Below are positions 17,853 through 25,262 of a stretch of 55,129 nucleotides of DNA, one piece after another. Where the stretch lies: NCBI GenBank assembly GCA_947626905.1, contig CANQUE010000008.1:1-55129 (forward strand). Reading direction: 5' to 3'. The position numbers and the translations under genes were made by a program. The stretch is from an uncultured Oscillospiraceae bacterium. Its GTDB lineage: Bacteria; Bacillota; Clostridia; Oscillospirales; Oscillospiraceae. The notes under the pieces are model-generated. The model was not told where the DNA came from. It did not search any database and worked only from the letters and a program-made list of their open reading frames with translations. How positions within the stretch are numbered: the first letter of the stretch is position 1; each line of letters opens with the position of its first letter.

Positions 17853-18527
17853 ATGTACAAGATCGAGACCCATTTACATACCACCCACACCAGCAAATGC
17901 GGCTGGCTGGAGGCACCTGTGCTGGCCGAGGCGTACCAGGCCGCCGGCTACAGCGCCATCGCGGTGACGGATCACTACAACCGCACCACCTTTGAATATC
18001 TCCAGGTGGACCTTGGCTCCGGCGTCGACAAGGTGGAGGCGTTCCTGACCGGATACCGCCGCATGGCGGAGGAGGGGAAAAAGCGGGGCCTGACCATCTA
18101 TAAGGGCGCGGAGCTGCGCTTTGACGAGTGCGACAACGACTATCTGCTCTATAACTGGCCGGACGAGCTGCTGGCCGATCCGGAGAGCATATTTCGCATG
18201 GGCATCGCCGCCTTCGCCCCTCTGGCCCGCCAGGCCGGCGCCCTGCTCATCCAGGCGCATCCCTACCGGAAGGGCTGCACCCCGGCCATCCCCTGCTATC
18301 TGGACGGGATAGAGATCGTGAATCTGAATCCCCGGCATGAGAATCGCAACGAGCGGGCGGTGGAGTTCGCCGACCAGTTCCACATCTCCGTGCGCACCGG
18401 CGGGTCCGACTGCCACCGGCCCGAGGACATCGCCCGGGGCGGTATCCTGGCCGACACGGTGCCGGCAGACGAGGCCGCCTATGTGCAGCTGATCCGCTCC
18501 GGGAAATTCACCATCATCGGGGCATGA
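17853..18527 (+). CDS. PHP-domain phosphoesterase
   Basis: A 224-residue protein of the polymerase-and-histidinol-phosphatase superfamily. Metal-binding motifs in order: ETHLHTTHTS (about residues 5-14), AVTDHYN (about 37), GAELRFD (about 88), AHPYRKG (about 137) and GSDCHRPEDI (about 185). Members hydrolyse phosphomonoesters or phosphodiesters with two or three metal ions. GGAGG stands 9 bases before the ATG. It lies 60 bases after the binding lipoprotein, probably in the same transcript, and is followed by a strong terminator. It adds a further phosphoesterase fold to this neighbourhood. Substrate unknown. Confidence 0.88.
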   Translation: MYKIETHLHTTHTSKCGWLEAPVLAEAYQAAGYSAIAVTDHYNRTTFEYLQVDLGSGVDKVEAFLTGYRRMAEEGKKRGLTIYKGAELRFDECDNDYLLYNWPDELLADPESIFRMGIAAFAPLARQAGALLIQAHPYRKGCTPAIPCYLDGIEIVNLNPRHENRNERAVEFADQFHISVRTGGSDCHRPEDIARGGILADTVPADEAAYVQLIRSGKFTIIGA

Positions 18528-18562
18528 GCCCCGGCGCAGTCGGATACAGACGCCGCCGGCGC

Positions 18563-18604
18563 AAAAAGCCCCGCCCTTTCCGTTGGGAAAGGGCGGGGCT
18601 TTTT
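18563..18604. terminator. Strong bidirectional terminator
   Basis: AAAAAGCCCCGCCCTTTCC pairs with GGAAAGGGCGGGGCTTTTT around a 3- to 4-base loop. It has A/T tracts on both sides, ending the PHP unit on plus and the pilus operon on minus. Confidence 0.93.
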
Positions 18605-18637
18605 GCTATATGGGCGCGCGTCCCGGGGCGGCCCCGT

Positions 18638-19690
18638 TCACAGCTTCCGGGCCAGCATATCCGGATTGGAGCTGTGGGCCAGCGCCTCGGCGGAACTGAT
18701 CTTTCCGGCCTTGCACAGCTTCAAAAGGCTGGAGTCCATGGAGAACATCCCGTCTGTGGAGGAGGAATAGATGAGCCCGTCGATCTGATGGATCTTGTTC
18801 TCCCGGATCATGTTCCGCACGGCGGTGGTGGCGCACATCAGCTCAAAGGCGGCGGTGACGCCTCCCTCGGTGTTGGGCACCAGCTGCTGGCTCACCACGG
18901 CCTGGAGCACGCTGGCCAGCTGGACGGCGATCTGGCGCTGCTGGCTGGAGGGGAATACGTCGATGATCCGGTCGATGGTGTTCGCCGCGCCCAGGGTATG
19001 CAGGGTGGACAGCACCAGGTGGCCGGTCTCCGCGGCGGTCATGGCGATGGAGATGGTCTCATAGTCCCGCATCTCGCCCAGGAGGATCACGTCCGGGCTC
19101 TGGCGCAGGGCCGCCCGCAGGGCCACGTTGTAGCTGGCGGTGTCGGAGCTGATCTCCCGCTGGGAGATGATGCTCTTCTGGTGCCGGTGCAGGTACTCCA
19201 GGGGGTCCTCCAGGGTGATGATGTGCTTTTCCTGGGTGCGGTTGATCCGGTCGATGATGCAGGCAAGGGTGGTGGATTTGCCGCTGCCGGCGGGGCCGGT
19301 GACGAGCACGAGGCCCTTTTTCAGCCCGCTCAGGCCGATGACGGCATCGGGGATGCCCAGCTGGACGGGGTCCGGCAGATCGAAGGTGATCACCCGGATC
19401 ACCGCGGCAAAGGAGCCGCGCTGGATGTAGGTGCTCACCCGGTAACGGCTCAGGCCGGCGATGGCGAAGGAGAAATCGTCGTCGCCGGTCTGGCGCAGCC
19501 GCTCGATGTCCCGATGGGCCAGGGCGTATATCTCCGTGACCAGGGTCTGGGTCTGGTCGGGCATGATCCGCTCGCCGTCGATCTCCAGGAGCTTTCCGCC
19601 CTTCTTATAGCTGAGGGGGCGGCCGGCTACGATGAAGAGGTCGCTGGCCCCCTGGCGGGTGGTCTCGGTGAGAAATTCCAGTACAGTCAT
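18638..19690 (-). CDS. pilT: Type IV pilus retraction ATPase PilT
   Basis: A 350-residue secretion ATPase. Walker A is GPAGSGKST (about residue 133), the Asp box is IITLEDPLEYLH, Walker B contains VILLGEMRD, and the His box is HLVLSTLHTLGAANTIDRI. The PilT-specific C-terminal motif AVRNMIRENKIHQIDG marks it as PilT rather than PilB. PilT disassembles pili and drives retraction and twitching. It is the last gene of a minus-strand operon with PilC-type and pilin-like genes. A GGAGGAAATAGG site precedes the ATG. No assembly ATPase PilB is in the window. Confidence 0.95.
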   Translation of the reverse strand: MTVLEFLTETTRQGASDLFIVAGRPLSYKKGGKLLEIDGERIMPDQTQTLVTEIYALAHRDIERLRQTGDDDFSFAIAGLSRYRVSTYIQRGSFAAVIRVITFDLPDPVQLGIPDAVIGLSGLKKGLVLVTGPAGSGKSTTLACIIDRINRTQEKHIITLEDPLEYLHRHQKSIISQREISSDTASYNVALRAALRQSPDVILLGEMRDYETISIAMTAAETGHLVLSTLHTLGAANTIDRIIDVFPSSQQRQIAVQLASVLQAVVSQQLVPNTEGGVTAAFELMCATTAVRNMIRENKIHQIDGLIYSSSTDGMFSMDSSLLKLCKAGKISSAEALAHSSNPDMLARKL

Positions 19691-19704
19691 CCTATTTCCT
19701 CCTG

Positions 19705-20157
19705 TCAGTCCGCGGGCAGGCTGGACGGGTCCAGCAGATGCAGCGAGTCGTCCGCGTTCCAGTCATAGTCGGACACGGCCTGCCAGCGTCCGATCCGGTA
19801 TCCGTCCTCGTCCAGGGCGATCTCCACGGCCAGCACCTGGTCCTCGCCCAGGGGCACCTGATAGCTGGCCCGGCCGTCCTCCGTCAGGGTCACGTCCTGG
19901 GCGGCCGCCCAGTCGGCCAGGGCTTCGGGCCCCTCCTCCCGGGCTTGGAGCAGGCCGGTCAGCAGGTCGTTGGCCTGGTTCTCCGCCGCGTAGTAGGCGG
20001 TGGTGCGCTCGGCGCTCTTTTGGCTCAGGCGGAGATTCGCCTGGGCGCTGACCAGGGACAGAACGGCGAAGGTCAGCAGGGAGAGCATCACGAAGATCAG
20101 CACGATGGAGGTGGTGCCGGTGCTGATGATGGTGCGGTGGGGGCGGTTGTTATCCAT
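19705..20157 (-). CDS. Pilus-associated membrane protein, PilX-like
   Basis: A 150-residue protein with one N-terminal hydrophobic helix (TSIVLIFVMLSLLTFAVLSLV), then a helical region (SQKSAERTTAYYAAENQAND) and a soluble beta-rich tail. The pattern matches PilX-type minor pilus proteins, which start with a helix and a YxAEN-type segment. The start is ATG 20157; a longer reading upstream lies out of frame with, and over, the preceding gene. It overlaps the upstream pseudopilin by 8 bases and ends 14 bases before pilT. Probably a minor pilin-like subunit. Function inferred from context. Confidence 0.75.
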   Translation of the reverse strand: MDNNRPHRTIISTGTTSIVLIFVMLSLLTFAVLSLVSAQANLRLSQKSAERTTAYYAAENQANDLLTGLLQAREEGPEALADWAAAQDVTLTEDGRASYQVPLGEDQVLAVEIALDEDGYRIGRWQAVSDYDWNADDSLHLLDPSSLPAD

Positions 20158-20590
20158 GGGCCGCCTCCTGTTCGGGCCATCGAAGGTCCAGCTCATATAG
20201 TATAGCGCCGGCCTGGCCGCCCATCGTGATGTGGCAGGCCCGGACCGGGCCCTCCGCGGCGGTCTCGGCCCGCAGGACATAGGCGGCCTCTTCCTCCCCG
20301 CAGGGGGCGAAGTCCTCGCCGTAGCAGACGAAGAGGACGCCCTCCGCGTCCTGGGCGGCTCCGGGGAAATACGCCGCGAACTGCTCCGGAGAGGCGTCCG
20401 AACAGCGCAGCACGTTGGCGGCGCTGGACACCGTGGAGGAGGCAAAGGCCAGGTCCCGGGCCTGGACGGTGAGGGTGTGGGCCTTGACAAAGGCCTGCAC
20501 GCATATGGCGGCGCCCAGGGAGAAGAACAGTATGGCGATGATCAGCTCGATGAGAAACAGGCTGGAACGGGCGTTCGAATGACGGTCCAT
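20150..20590 (-). CDS. Type IV pilin-like (pseudopilin) protein
   Basis: A 146-residue protein with a short polar leader and the helix SSLFLIELIIAILFFSLGAA. This has the pilin pattern of a Glu at position 5 after the expected cleavage (LFLIE), although Ser, not the usual Gly, occupies position -1. The rest is a small soluble domain with two Cys pairs' worth of residues (LRCSD, VCYGEDFAPCG), which may form disulfides. It sits between the DUF4860-type gene and the PilX-like gene. Processing by a prepilin peptidase is expected, but no such gene is in the window. Confidence 0.78.
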   Translation of the reverse strand: MDRHSNARSSLFLIELIIAILFFSLGAAICVQAFVKAHTLTVQARDLAFASSTVSSAANVLRCSDASPEQFAAYFPGAAQDAEGVLFVCYGEDFAPCGEEEAAYVLRAETAAEGPVRACHITMGGQAGAILYELDLRWPEQEAAHG

Positions 20591-20623
20591 GCTGCCCCTC
20601 CTTTCCTGAAAATGTGCGCCGGC

Positions 20624-21112
20624 TCAGCCGTCGCTGCGCAGATGGGTCAGATAGCGGACGGTCCGGCCGCCGCTGTCGGAGGAGGAAAACTCATAAAAGC
20701 CGCCGCCGGCGTCGGTGATGGTGAAGTCCTGCACCTGCAATACCGGCTCGCCCATGGAGGCGGTGACGGCTGTATCCTCCCGGACGGTGAGCTCATAGAG
20801 GGTCTCTCCGTCGGCGTAGATATAGGTGAGATAGCCCGTCCCGCCCACGTTGTCCCGCAGCACCAGCGCGGGGGCGCCCTCCACCTGGCCCAGATACGCG
20901 CCGCCGTCGGCGTCGTGCTGGCGGAGCTTTTCCGCCACGTAGGAGATGGCGGTGCGGGTGGAATAGGTGTCCTGCATCTGATTCGCGGTGGAGCGGTATG
21001 CCTGGATGCCGATCATCACCAGGATGAAGGCCGCCGCCGCGAACACGCAGAATAGCCCCAGCGTGAACATCAGGTCGGTGGTATGGGTCTGGTCAGAGCC
21101 GTTTTTCCCCAT
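20624..21112 (-). CDS. DUF4860-type pilus operon protein
   Basis: A 162-residue protein with one membrane helix (LMFTLGLFCVFAAAAFILVMI, about residues 14-34) followed by YRSTANQMQDTYSTRTAISY and a beta-rich domain. I recognise the pattern as the DUF4860 family seen beside pilin-like genes in Firmicutes. Topology (helix near the N-terminus, soluble domain outside) resembles pseudopilins without the leader. It lies 33 bases before the pseudopilin and 13 bases after the preceding gene. Function unknown; a minor pilus component is the best guess. Confidence 0.75.
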   Translation of the reverse strand: MGKNGSDQTHTTDLMFTLGLFCVFAAAAFILVMIGIQAYRSTANQMQDTYSTRTAISYVAEKLRQHDADGGAYLGQVEGAPALVLRDNVGGTGYLTYIYADGETLYELTVREDTAVTASMGEPVLQVQDFTITDAGGGFYEFSSSDSGGRTVRYLTHLRSDG

Positions 21113-21125
21113 GGCTGGCCTCCCG

Positions 21126-21452
21126 TCAGGACTTGGCGATGACGGACACGTCCGGCATCAGGTTGGAACCGATGATCTCATAGGAGACGATGTATTTGTC
21201 CTCGTCGTAGCGCAGGCCGTAGTGGTCCTGCAGATAACCCAGACTGTCGGGATAGAACCCCTCCAGGGCATAGCAGTGCACGGCGCTGCGGAGGATGGAG
21301 TTTTTCAGCCCCTCCGCCTCCTGCCGGGCGGTGACGCCGGACAGACTGTCCAGCCCCAGCAAAAACAGCGCCAGCACCCCCGCGAAAAACGCGGCGGCGC
21401 CCAGCTTTCGCCACAGGCCGGCGTGGGTGCGGTTTTTCTCGAACCGATTCAT
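21126..21452 (-). CDS. Small pilin-like membrane protein
   Basis: A 108-residue protein: a basic N-terminus (MNRFEKNRTHAGLWRK), one hydrophobic helix (LGAAAFFAGVLALFLLGLDSL), then a helical segment and a C-terminal part with YALEGFYPDSLGYLQDHYG. That last feature recurs in pilin-like proteins of Gram-positive type IV systems (a conserved AxxGxYPxSLxxL-like run). It starts 15 bases after the PilC-type gene. No classical prepilin cleavage site is visible. Likely a pilus-associated protein; function not known. Confidence 0.72.
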   Translation of the reverse strand: MNRFEKNRTHAGLWRKLGAAAFFAGVLALFLLGLDSLSGVTARQEAEGLKNSILRSAVHCYALEGFYPDSLGYLQDHYGLRYDEDKYIVSYEIIGSNLMPDVSVIAKS

Positions 21453-21466
21453 AGGTCCTCCCGGCC

Positions 21467-22504
21467 TCAGCCGATGTTGGACATGATCCCCATGAGGGGG
21501 AGCATGACGCTCAAAAGGATCATCCCCACCGCCACGGACAGCACGGCCACCAGGGTGGGCTCCAGCTTGGAGATGAGGGAGGCCATGCGCTGGGCGATAT
21601 CGTCGTCATACTGCTGGGCGATCTGGCGCATCACGTCGTCCACGGCGCCGGCCTTCACGCCGATGCGGACCATGCGGGCGTATACCCCGGAGAACATCTC
21701 CTCCCGGTCGATGGCGTCGGCCAGGCTCTCGCCGCCGGCGACGGCCTGGCGGATATTCTGGACCTTCCGGCCCACAACGGGATGCTCCACCAGCCGGGAA
21801 ACGGTGTCCAGACTCTCGTCGATGTTGAGGCCGCTGTGCAGCGCCAGATGCATCCCGCTGGCGAAGCGGGCGCAGGCGATCTGTTCGGAGAGCTTTTTCG
21901 TGCCGAAAAACCGGGTGGAGAAGCGCCGGATCTGCTCCCGGCCCCGGGCGGTGCAGAAGAAGTACAGGCACACCGCCGCGGCGGCGGCCGCCAGCACCAC
22001 GAACAGGACGCTGTACCGGCTCAGGGACTGGCCCATGCGCAGCACGGCCCCGGACAGGCCGGTCAGGCCCGTGCCCAGCTGGGCGAACACCTGGTTGAAC
22101 ACCGGCAGCACCTTCACGATCAGCACCAGCATCACCACCACCATCATCCCCAGCATCACCAGCGGATAGGTGACGGCGCTCTTGATGCTCCGGGCCAGCT
22201 CCTCCTCCCGCCGGTAATAGGCGGCCAGCGATCCCAGCACGTCGTCCAGCTGGCCGGCCTGGTCGCCCAGCCGGACCATGCTGCACATATATACGGGGAA
22301 GCAGCCGGCCTGCTCCACAGCGTCGGAAAAGCCGCTGCCGGTCTCCATATTCTCGATCATTCCGCGCAGCAGGGCCTTTCCGCCGCCCTCCGGCACGTCC
22401 TCCTCCATGATGGACAGGCCCTCCAGGGTGGAGATGCCGGAGCGGAGGATCATGGCCAGCTGGCCGCAGAAGGTGGCGAGTTCGGCGTTGGATAGGGGTT
22501 TCAT
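21467..22504 (-). CDS. pilC: Type II secretion F / PilC-type platform protein
   Basis: A 345-residue inner-membrane platform protein. The start is ATG 22504 (MKPLSNAELATFCGQLAMIL followed by RSGISTLEGL); a longer upstream reading overlaps the transglutaminase-like gene out of frame and is rejected. Two GspF domains repeat: residues about 10-130 and 210-330, each with a LRSG/LHSG-type helix and a (V/I)RxGxxAGxxDDV motif (VRLGDQAGQLDDVLG; VRIGVKAGAVDDVMR). Three membrane segments lie at about 150-175, 190-215 and near the C-terminus. It anchors the pilus motor. AGGAG-type site upstream. Confidence 0.93.
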   Translation of the reverse strand: MKPLSNAELATFCGQLAMILRSGISTLEGLSIMEEDVPEGGGKALLRGMIENMETGSGFSDAVEQAGCFPVYMCSMVRLGDQAGQLDDVLGSLAAYYRREEELARSIKSAVTYPLVMLGMMVVVMLVLIVKVLPVFNQVFAQLGTGLTGLSGAVLRMGQSLSRYSVLFVVLAAAAAAVCLYFFCTARGREQIRRFSTRFFGTKKLSEQIACARFASGMHLALHSGLNIDESLDTVSRLVEHPVVGRKVQNIRQAVAGGESLADAIDREEMFSGVYARMVRIGVKAGAVDDVMRQIAQQYDDDIAQRMASLISKLEPTLVAVLSVAVGMILLSVMLPLMGIMSNIG

Positions 22505-22523
22505 AGCTCTGGCTCCTTTCTCG

Positions 22524-23435
22524 TCAGTGCAGCTGCTGCAGGGTGTAGTTGGACCCGTCGCCGATGAATTGGAGGATGGCGGAGCTGCTGCCGCCGGAGG
22601 AGGCGAAGGTGGGGTCCATCCGGGTCCAGTCCTGGCCGGTGAACTCGATGAGCTTGTCGATCCAGCCCACGTCCTCGATGTACACGCTGATCCAGCTGTG
22701 GTAGGCGTTCCCGGCATACCCGATCTCCAGTCGGGTGGGGATATCCTGGGAGCGGAGCATGGCGGCGGTGAGGGCGGCGTAATCGAAGCAGATGCCCTTG
22801 CCGGTATGGAGGGTGTCGTCCACCGAGGGCAGGTAACCCGTCGTCATGGCGGCGGCCTTTTCCGTGTCGTAGGTCACGTTGTCCACCACGTAGTGGTAGA
22901 TCGCCTCCACCGCGTCCAGGTCGCTGCCCGCGTCCTCCACGGTCTGGGCGGCCACGGCCACGGCCTCGGTGTCCCGGTCGAAGAGCACGTATTGGTTGGG
23001 ATAGAGGTAGGGCAGATATTCGCTGTCCAAGGTCACGTCCAGGGTCTGCTTGAACAGCACCGCGTAGCGGGTGCCCTCGATGTTCTCGTACCCGTCCACC
23101 GCATAGGTGCCGTCGCCGCCGGTGAGGGGCAGGGGCACATAGTCCTGGGAGGGGGGGAGGAAGTATTTATATGTGACGCCGTCGCTGCCGGTGAGCTGGA
23201 GGTTGGCTTTGGCGGCGGAGCCGGTATACCGGGCCATCACATAGCCCTGGCTGGCGTTGGACACGTCCACGGTCAAGGGCTCCGCGCCCAAGACGGCGGC
23301 GCCGGGGGCCTGGGGGTCGTATACCACCGGCTCGTTGGGCCGGGCGTCGGTCTGGCCGGGGGCCTGGGGGCTGCCGCTGCCGCAGCCCGCCGCGCACAGC
23401 AGCAGCACCGCGCAGACGAAGAAGATCTTTTTCAT
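22524..23435 (-). CDS. Lipoprotein with transglutaminase-like domain
   Basis: A 303-residue protein starting at ATG 23435; AGGGGTG lies about 9 bases upstream, so this start is preferred over a GTG six codons earlier. The signal MKKIFFVCAVLLLCAAGC ends in a lipobox (Cys about 18). The C-terminal domain carries a transglutaminase-like Cys-His-Asp triad: GKGICFDYAALTAAMLRSQ, AYHSWISVYIEDVGW and MDPTF. Such domains act as peptidases or crosslinkers, or only bind. Its place in a pilus operon beside a divergently read giant adhesin suggests a role in surface-protein handling (inference). Confidence 0.88.
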   Translation of the reverse strand: MKKIFFVCAVLLLCAAGCGSGSPQAPGQTDARPNEPVVYDPQAPGAAVLGAEPLTVDVSNASQGYVMARYTGSAAKANLQLTGSDGVTYKYFLPPSQDYVPLPLTGGDGTYAVDGYENIEGTRYAVLFKQTLDVTLDSEYLPYLYPNQYVLFDRDTEAVAVAAQTVEDAGSDLDAVEAIYHYVVDNVTYDTEKAAAMTTGYLPSVDDTLHTGKGICFDYAALTAAMLRSQDIPTRLEIGYAGNAYHSWISVYIEDVGWIDKLIEFTGQDWTRMDPTFASSGGSSSAILQFIGDGSNYTLQQLH

Positions 23436-23449
23436 GCTCCGCTCACCCC

Positions 23450-24040
23450 TCACTGCGCGGCCGCGCCGCTGCCCAGGCGCTTGCGCAGCGTCTCCCGGGC
23501 GGCGGCGATGTACCGCTTCACGCTGCTCAAGCTCACGCCCATGAAGTCGGCGATCTCTTCCAGCTTCAGGCCGTAGCGGTATTGCAGGGTGAAGGCCTGC
23601 CTCTCCTTCAGCGTGCAGGGCTTCAGCATCTGCTGCAGATAGCTCTGGGTGTCCCGGTCGTAAACGTCGCGGTAGGCCTCGGACTCGCTGTGCACGGCGT
23701 AATCCTGCAGATCGTACTCGTCGGTGGTCATGGGCACGAACAGGTCCTGCCGGCGTTTCTTCTCTTCGGCCATGTCGCAGCAGACATGATAGGCGATCTG
23801 GCGGATCCAGGCGAGGAACAGCCGGTCCAGCCGCAGGGAGGAGATATTTTTATATATGGAGATGTAGATCTCCTGCAGCGCGTCGTGGATCTGATCCGGG
23901 TCCCGCAGGAAATAATGCACATACCGATAGAGCATGTCATACGTCTGGTCATACAGCTCCGCGAAGGCTTCGTGATCGCCGTTGCGGATGCAGCTGGCCA
24001 GATATTCAAGATATCGGTAATCGGTGTTGCCTTTGGCCAT
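23450..24040 (-). CDS. RNA polymerase sigma-70 family (ECF-type) factor
   Basis: A 196-residue sigma factor. Region 2 is ELYDQTYDMLYRYVHYFLRD with DALQEIYISIYKNIS, and region 4 is KERQAFTLQYRYGLKLEEIA followed by DFMGVSLSSVKRYIAAAR, a helix-turn-helix. The start chosen is ATG 24040, with AAGGA 6 bases before; a TTG one codon upstream is possible. It lies between a one-pass membrane protein (60 bases upstream) and the transglutaminase-like lipoprotein. It probably controls surface genes and perhaps its own operon, though the operon also has a sigma-A promoter. The regulon is unknown. Confidence 0.92.
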   Translation of the reverse strand: MAKGNTDYRYLEYLASCIRNGDHEAFAELYDQTYDMLYRYVHYFLRDPDQIHDALQEIYISIYKNISSLRLDRLFLAWIRQIAYHVCCDMAEEKKRRQDLFVPMTTDEYDLQDYAVHSESEAYRDVYDRDTQSYLQQMLKPCTLKERQAFTLQYRYGLKLEEIADFMGVSLSSVKRYIAAARETLRKRLGSGAAAQ

Positions 24041-24077
24041 CAAAAATCCTTTCGGCCGAAAAAGAAAAGGCCGATCT

Positions 24078-24102
24078 GACGCCTGTCCCCGGGACGGGCG
24101 TC
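24078..24102 (-). terminator. Hairpin and T-tract between the membrane protein and sigma genes (possible attenuator)
   Basis: On the minus strand the imperfect palindrome GACGCC...GGCGTC overlaps the stop codon. It is followed by CGGCC, a T-rich stretch and CGGCCG. It may lower transcription into the sigma gene or act in mRNA processing. Confidence 0.4.
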
Positions 24103-24835
24103 AATCCAAAAGGTCTACCACCACGGACAGGGCATTGCCCGCCATGTCCGGGATGCGGAGGGTCAGCGCCTGCTGGGGGAAGGCGACGGCGACATACCCC
24201 TCGTCGGGATGGACGGTGAAGTCCGCCTGGACGCCGCCGGGCCCGGAGGCGGTCACGCCGTCCCAGTCCACGCCGGAGCGGTCGTCCTCCAGGTAGATGT
24301 ATATGTCGTTGTCCTGGCGGAAATGGCGGACCACCCGGGGGGCGGTGTCGTCCAGACAGTCGATGTTGACCGTCTTGGAGTCGGTGAGGCCCAGGGGGCT
24401 CTCCACGGTGAGGACAAGCTGGCCGTTTTCGTCCAGGGTCACGTTATAGGAATTGCGGTCCAGGGGGATCAGATCCACCGGCACGCCGTTGAAGATCCCG
24501 GTGATCCGGGTGAAGACGTCCAGGGGACTGACGGAAAAGCCCACGTCCACCTGGTTGGTGCCGGAGAAGGCCACGTTGATCTCCGTCAGGGGGTAGGGGA
24601 ACACCACCAGCATGGCCGCCAGCGCCAGCGCCACCACCAGGATCAGCGCCAGCACCACCTTGGGGGTGCGGTAGCGCAGCACATAGGCGGTGTGGTAGTT
24701 CCTGCGGGGCTCCTCCGCGGGGTCCAGGCCGATCTGGGGCGCGATGCGCTGGAACAGCTCCTCCTCCGCCCGGCGTTCCACGGCGGGAAGGGGCTCGGAG
24801 TCGGGAATATTCATATTATCCGGGTCAAATTGCAT
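24101..24835 (-). CDS. One-pass membrane protein, possible anti-sigma factor
   Basis: A 244-residue protein and first gene of the pilus operon. The N-terminal 55 residues are acidic and cytoplasmic (PAVERRAEEELFQRIAPQIG). One membrane helix, VVLALILVVALALAAMLVVF, spans about 60-80. The remainder is an extracytoplasmic beta-rich domain with VDWDGVTASGPGG and IPDMAGNALSVVV-like Ig-type strands. I do not recognise a family. Gene order directly before an ECF-type sigma factor and the cytoplasm-helix-outside topology suggest an anti-sigma factor, but no anti-sigma motif such as the ZAS zinc site is visible. AGGAG stands 9 bases before ATG. Confidence 0.6.
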   Translation of the reverse strand: MQFDPDNMNIPDSEPLPAVERRAEEELFQRIAPQIGLDPAEEPRRNYHTAYVLRYRTPKVVLALILVVALALAAMLVVFPYPLTEINVAFSGTNQVDVGFSVSPLDVFTRITGIFNGVPVDLIPLDRNSYNVTLDENGQLVLTVESPLGLTDSKTVNIDCLDDTAPRVVRHFRQDNDIYIYLEDDRSGVDWDGVTASGPGGVQADFTVHPDEGYVAVAFPQQALTLRIPDMAGNALSVVVDLLD

Positions 24836-25007
24836 AATAATTCACTCCTGTGATGAGTCGGATCGGGGCGGATGGCGTCATGTTGGCAGTGAATATCAAA
24901 GAGAGTATTGCATGAATATAGGTGAAAATCATTGAAAATTATGTATATTTTGGGAAAACGAGGGGAAAACGGCCCGGCGGGGGCGAAAAAGGGAAAAATC
25001 ACATCTT

Positions 25008-25036
25008 ATTATAGCGCCCGGCAAGGCGTTCGTCAA
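25008..25036 (-). promoter_or_regulatory. Sigma-A promoter of the pilus operon
   Basis: On the minus strand TTGACG (25036-25031), a 17-base spacer and a perfect TATAAT (25013-25008). The leader before the first ATG (24835) is about 165 bases. Confidence 0.85.
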
Positions 25037-25073
25037 CGATTTGGCGGGAGAAAAACTTTTTTCCATGAAAAGG

Positions 25074-25120
25074 TTACAATTTAATTACAATTTTCGATTT
25101 TGTGAGCCTAAATTGTGAGC
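25074..25120. repeat. Paired short direct repeats upstream of the adhesin gene
   Basis: TTACAATTT occurs at 25074-25082 and 25085-25093 (11-base period). TTGTGAGC occurs at 25100-25107 and 25113-25120 (13-base period). Spacing near one helical turn suggests binding sites for a regulator; this is inference. Confidence 0.4.
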
Positions 25121-25157
25121 TAAACCGTCATAAATAGCAGAAAGACAAAAGAACGCC

Positions 25158-25187
25158 CTGAAAAAACCCGAAGTTCTCAATTATAAA
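25158..25187 (+). promoter_or_regulatory. Weak candidate promoter of the adhesin gene
   Basis: TATAAA (25182-25187) with CTGAAA about 18 bases upstream (25158-25163). The -35 match is poor, so activation or an alternative sigma factor may be needed. This is a low-confidence call. Confidence 0.3.
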
Positions 25188-25262
25188 TAGTAAGCAATTA
25201 CTTGTTATATATTGTTATTGGCAGGGTCACAACGGTCGTCCGGGGAAATGGAGGAACAAAAA

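Larger units (their letters stand above)
24836..25262. other. AT-rich divergent region between the pilus operon and the giant adhesin
   Basis: A 427-base gap clearly lower in GC than its surroundings. It holds a sigma-A promoter for the minus-strand operon (25008-25036), two sets of short direct repeats (25074-25120) and a weak -10-like box for the adhesin (25182-25187). No gene or tRNA is seen. Confidence 0.7.

Noticed and set aside
25100-25120. A lac-type operator from AATTGTGAGC
   Set aside because: Only a half-site-like direct repeat is present and there is no inverted partner; the likeness is probably chance.
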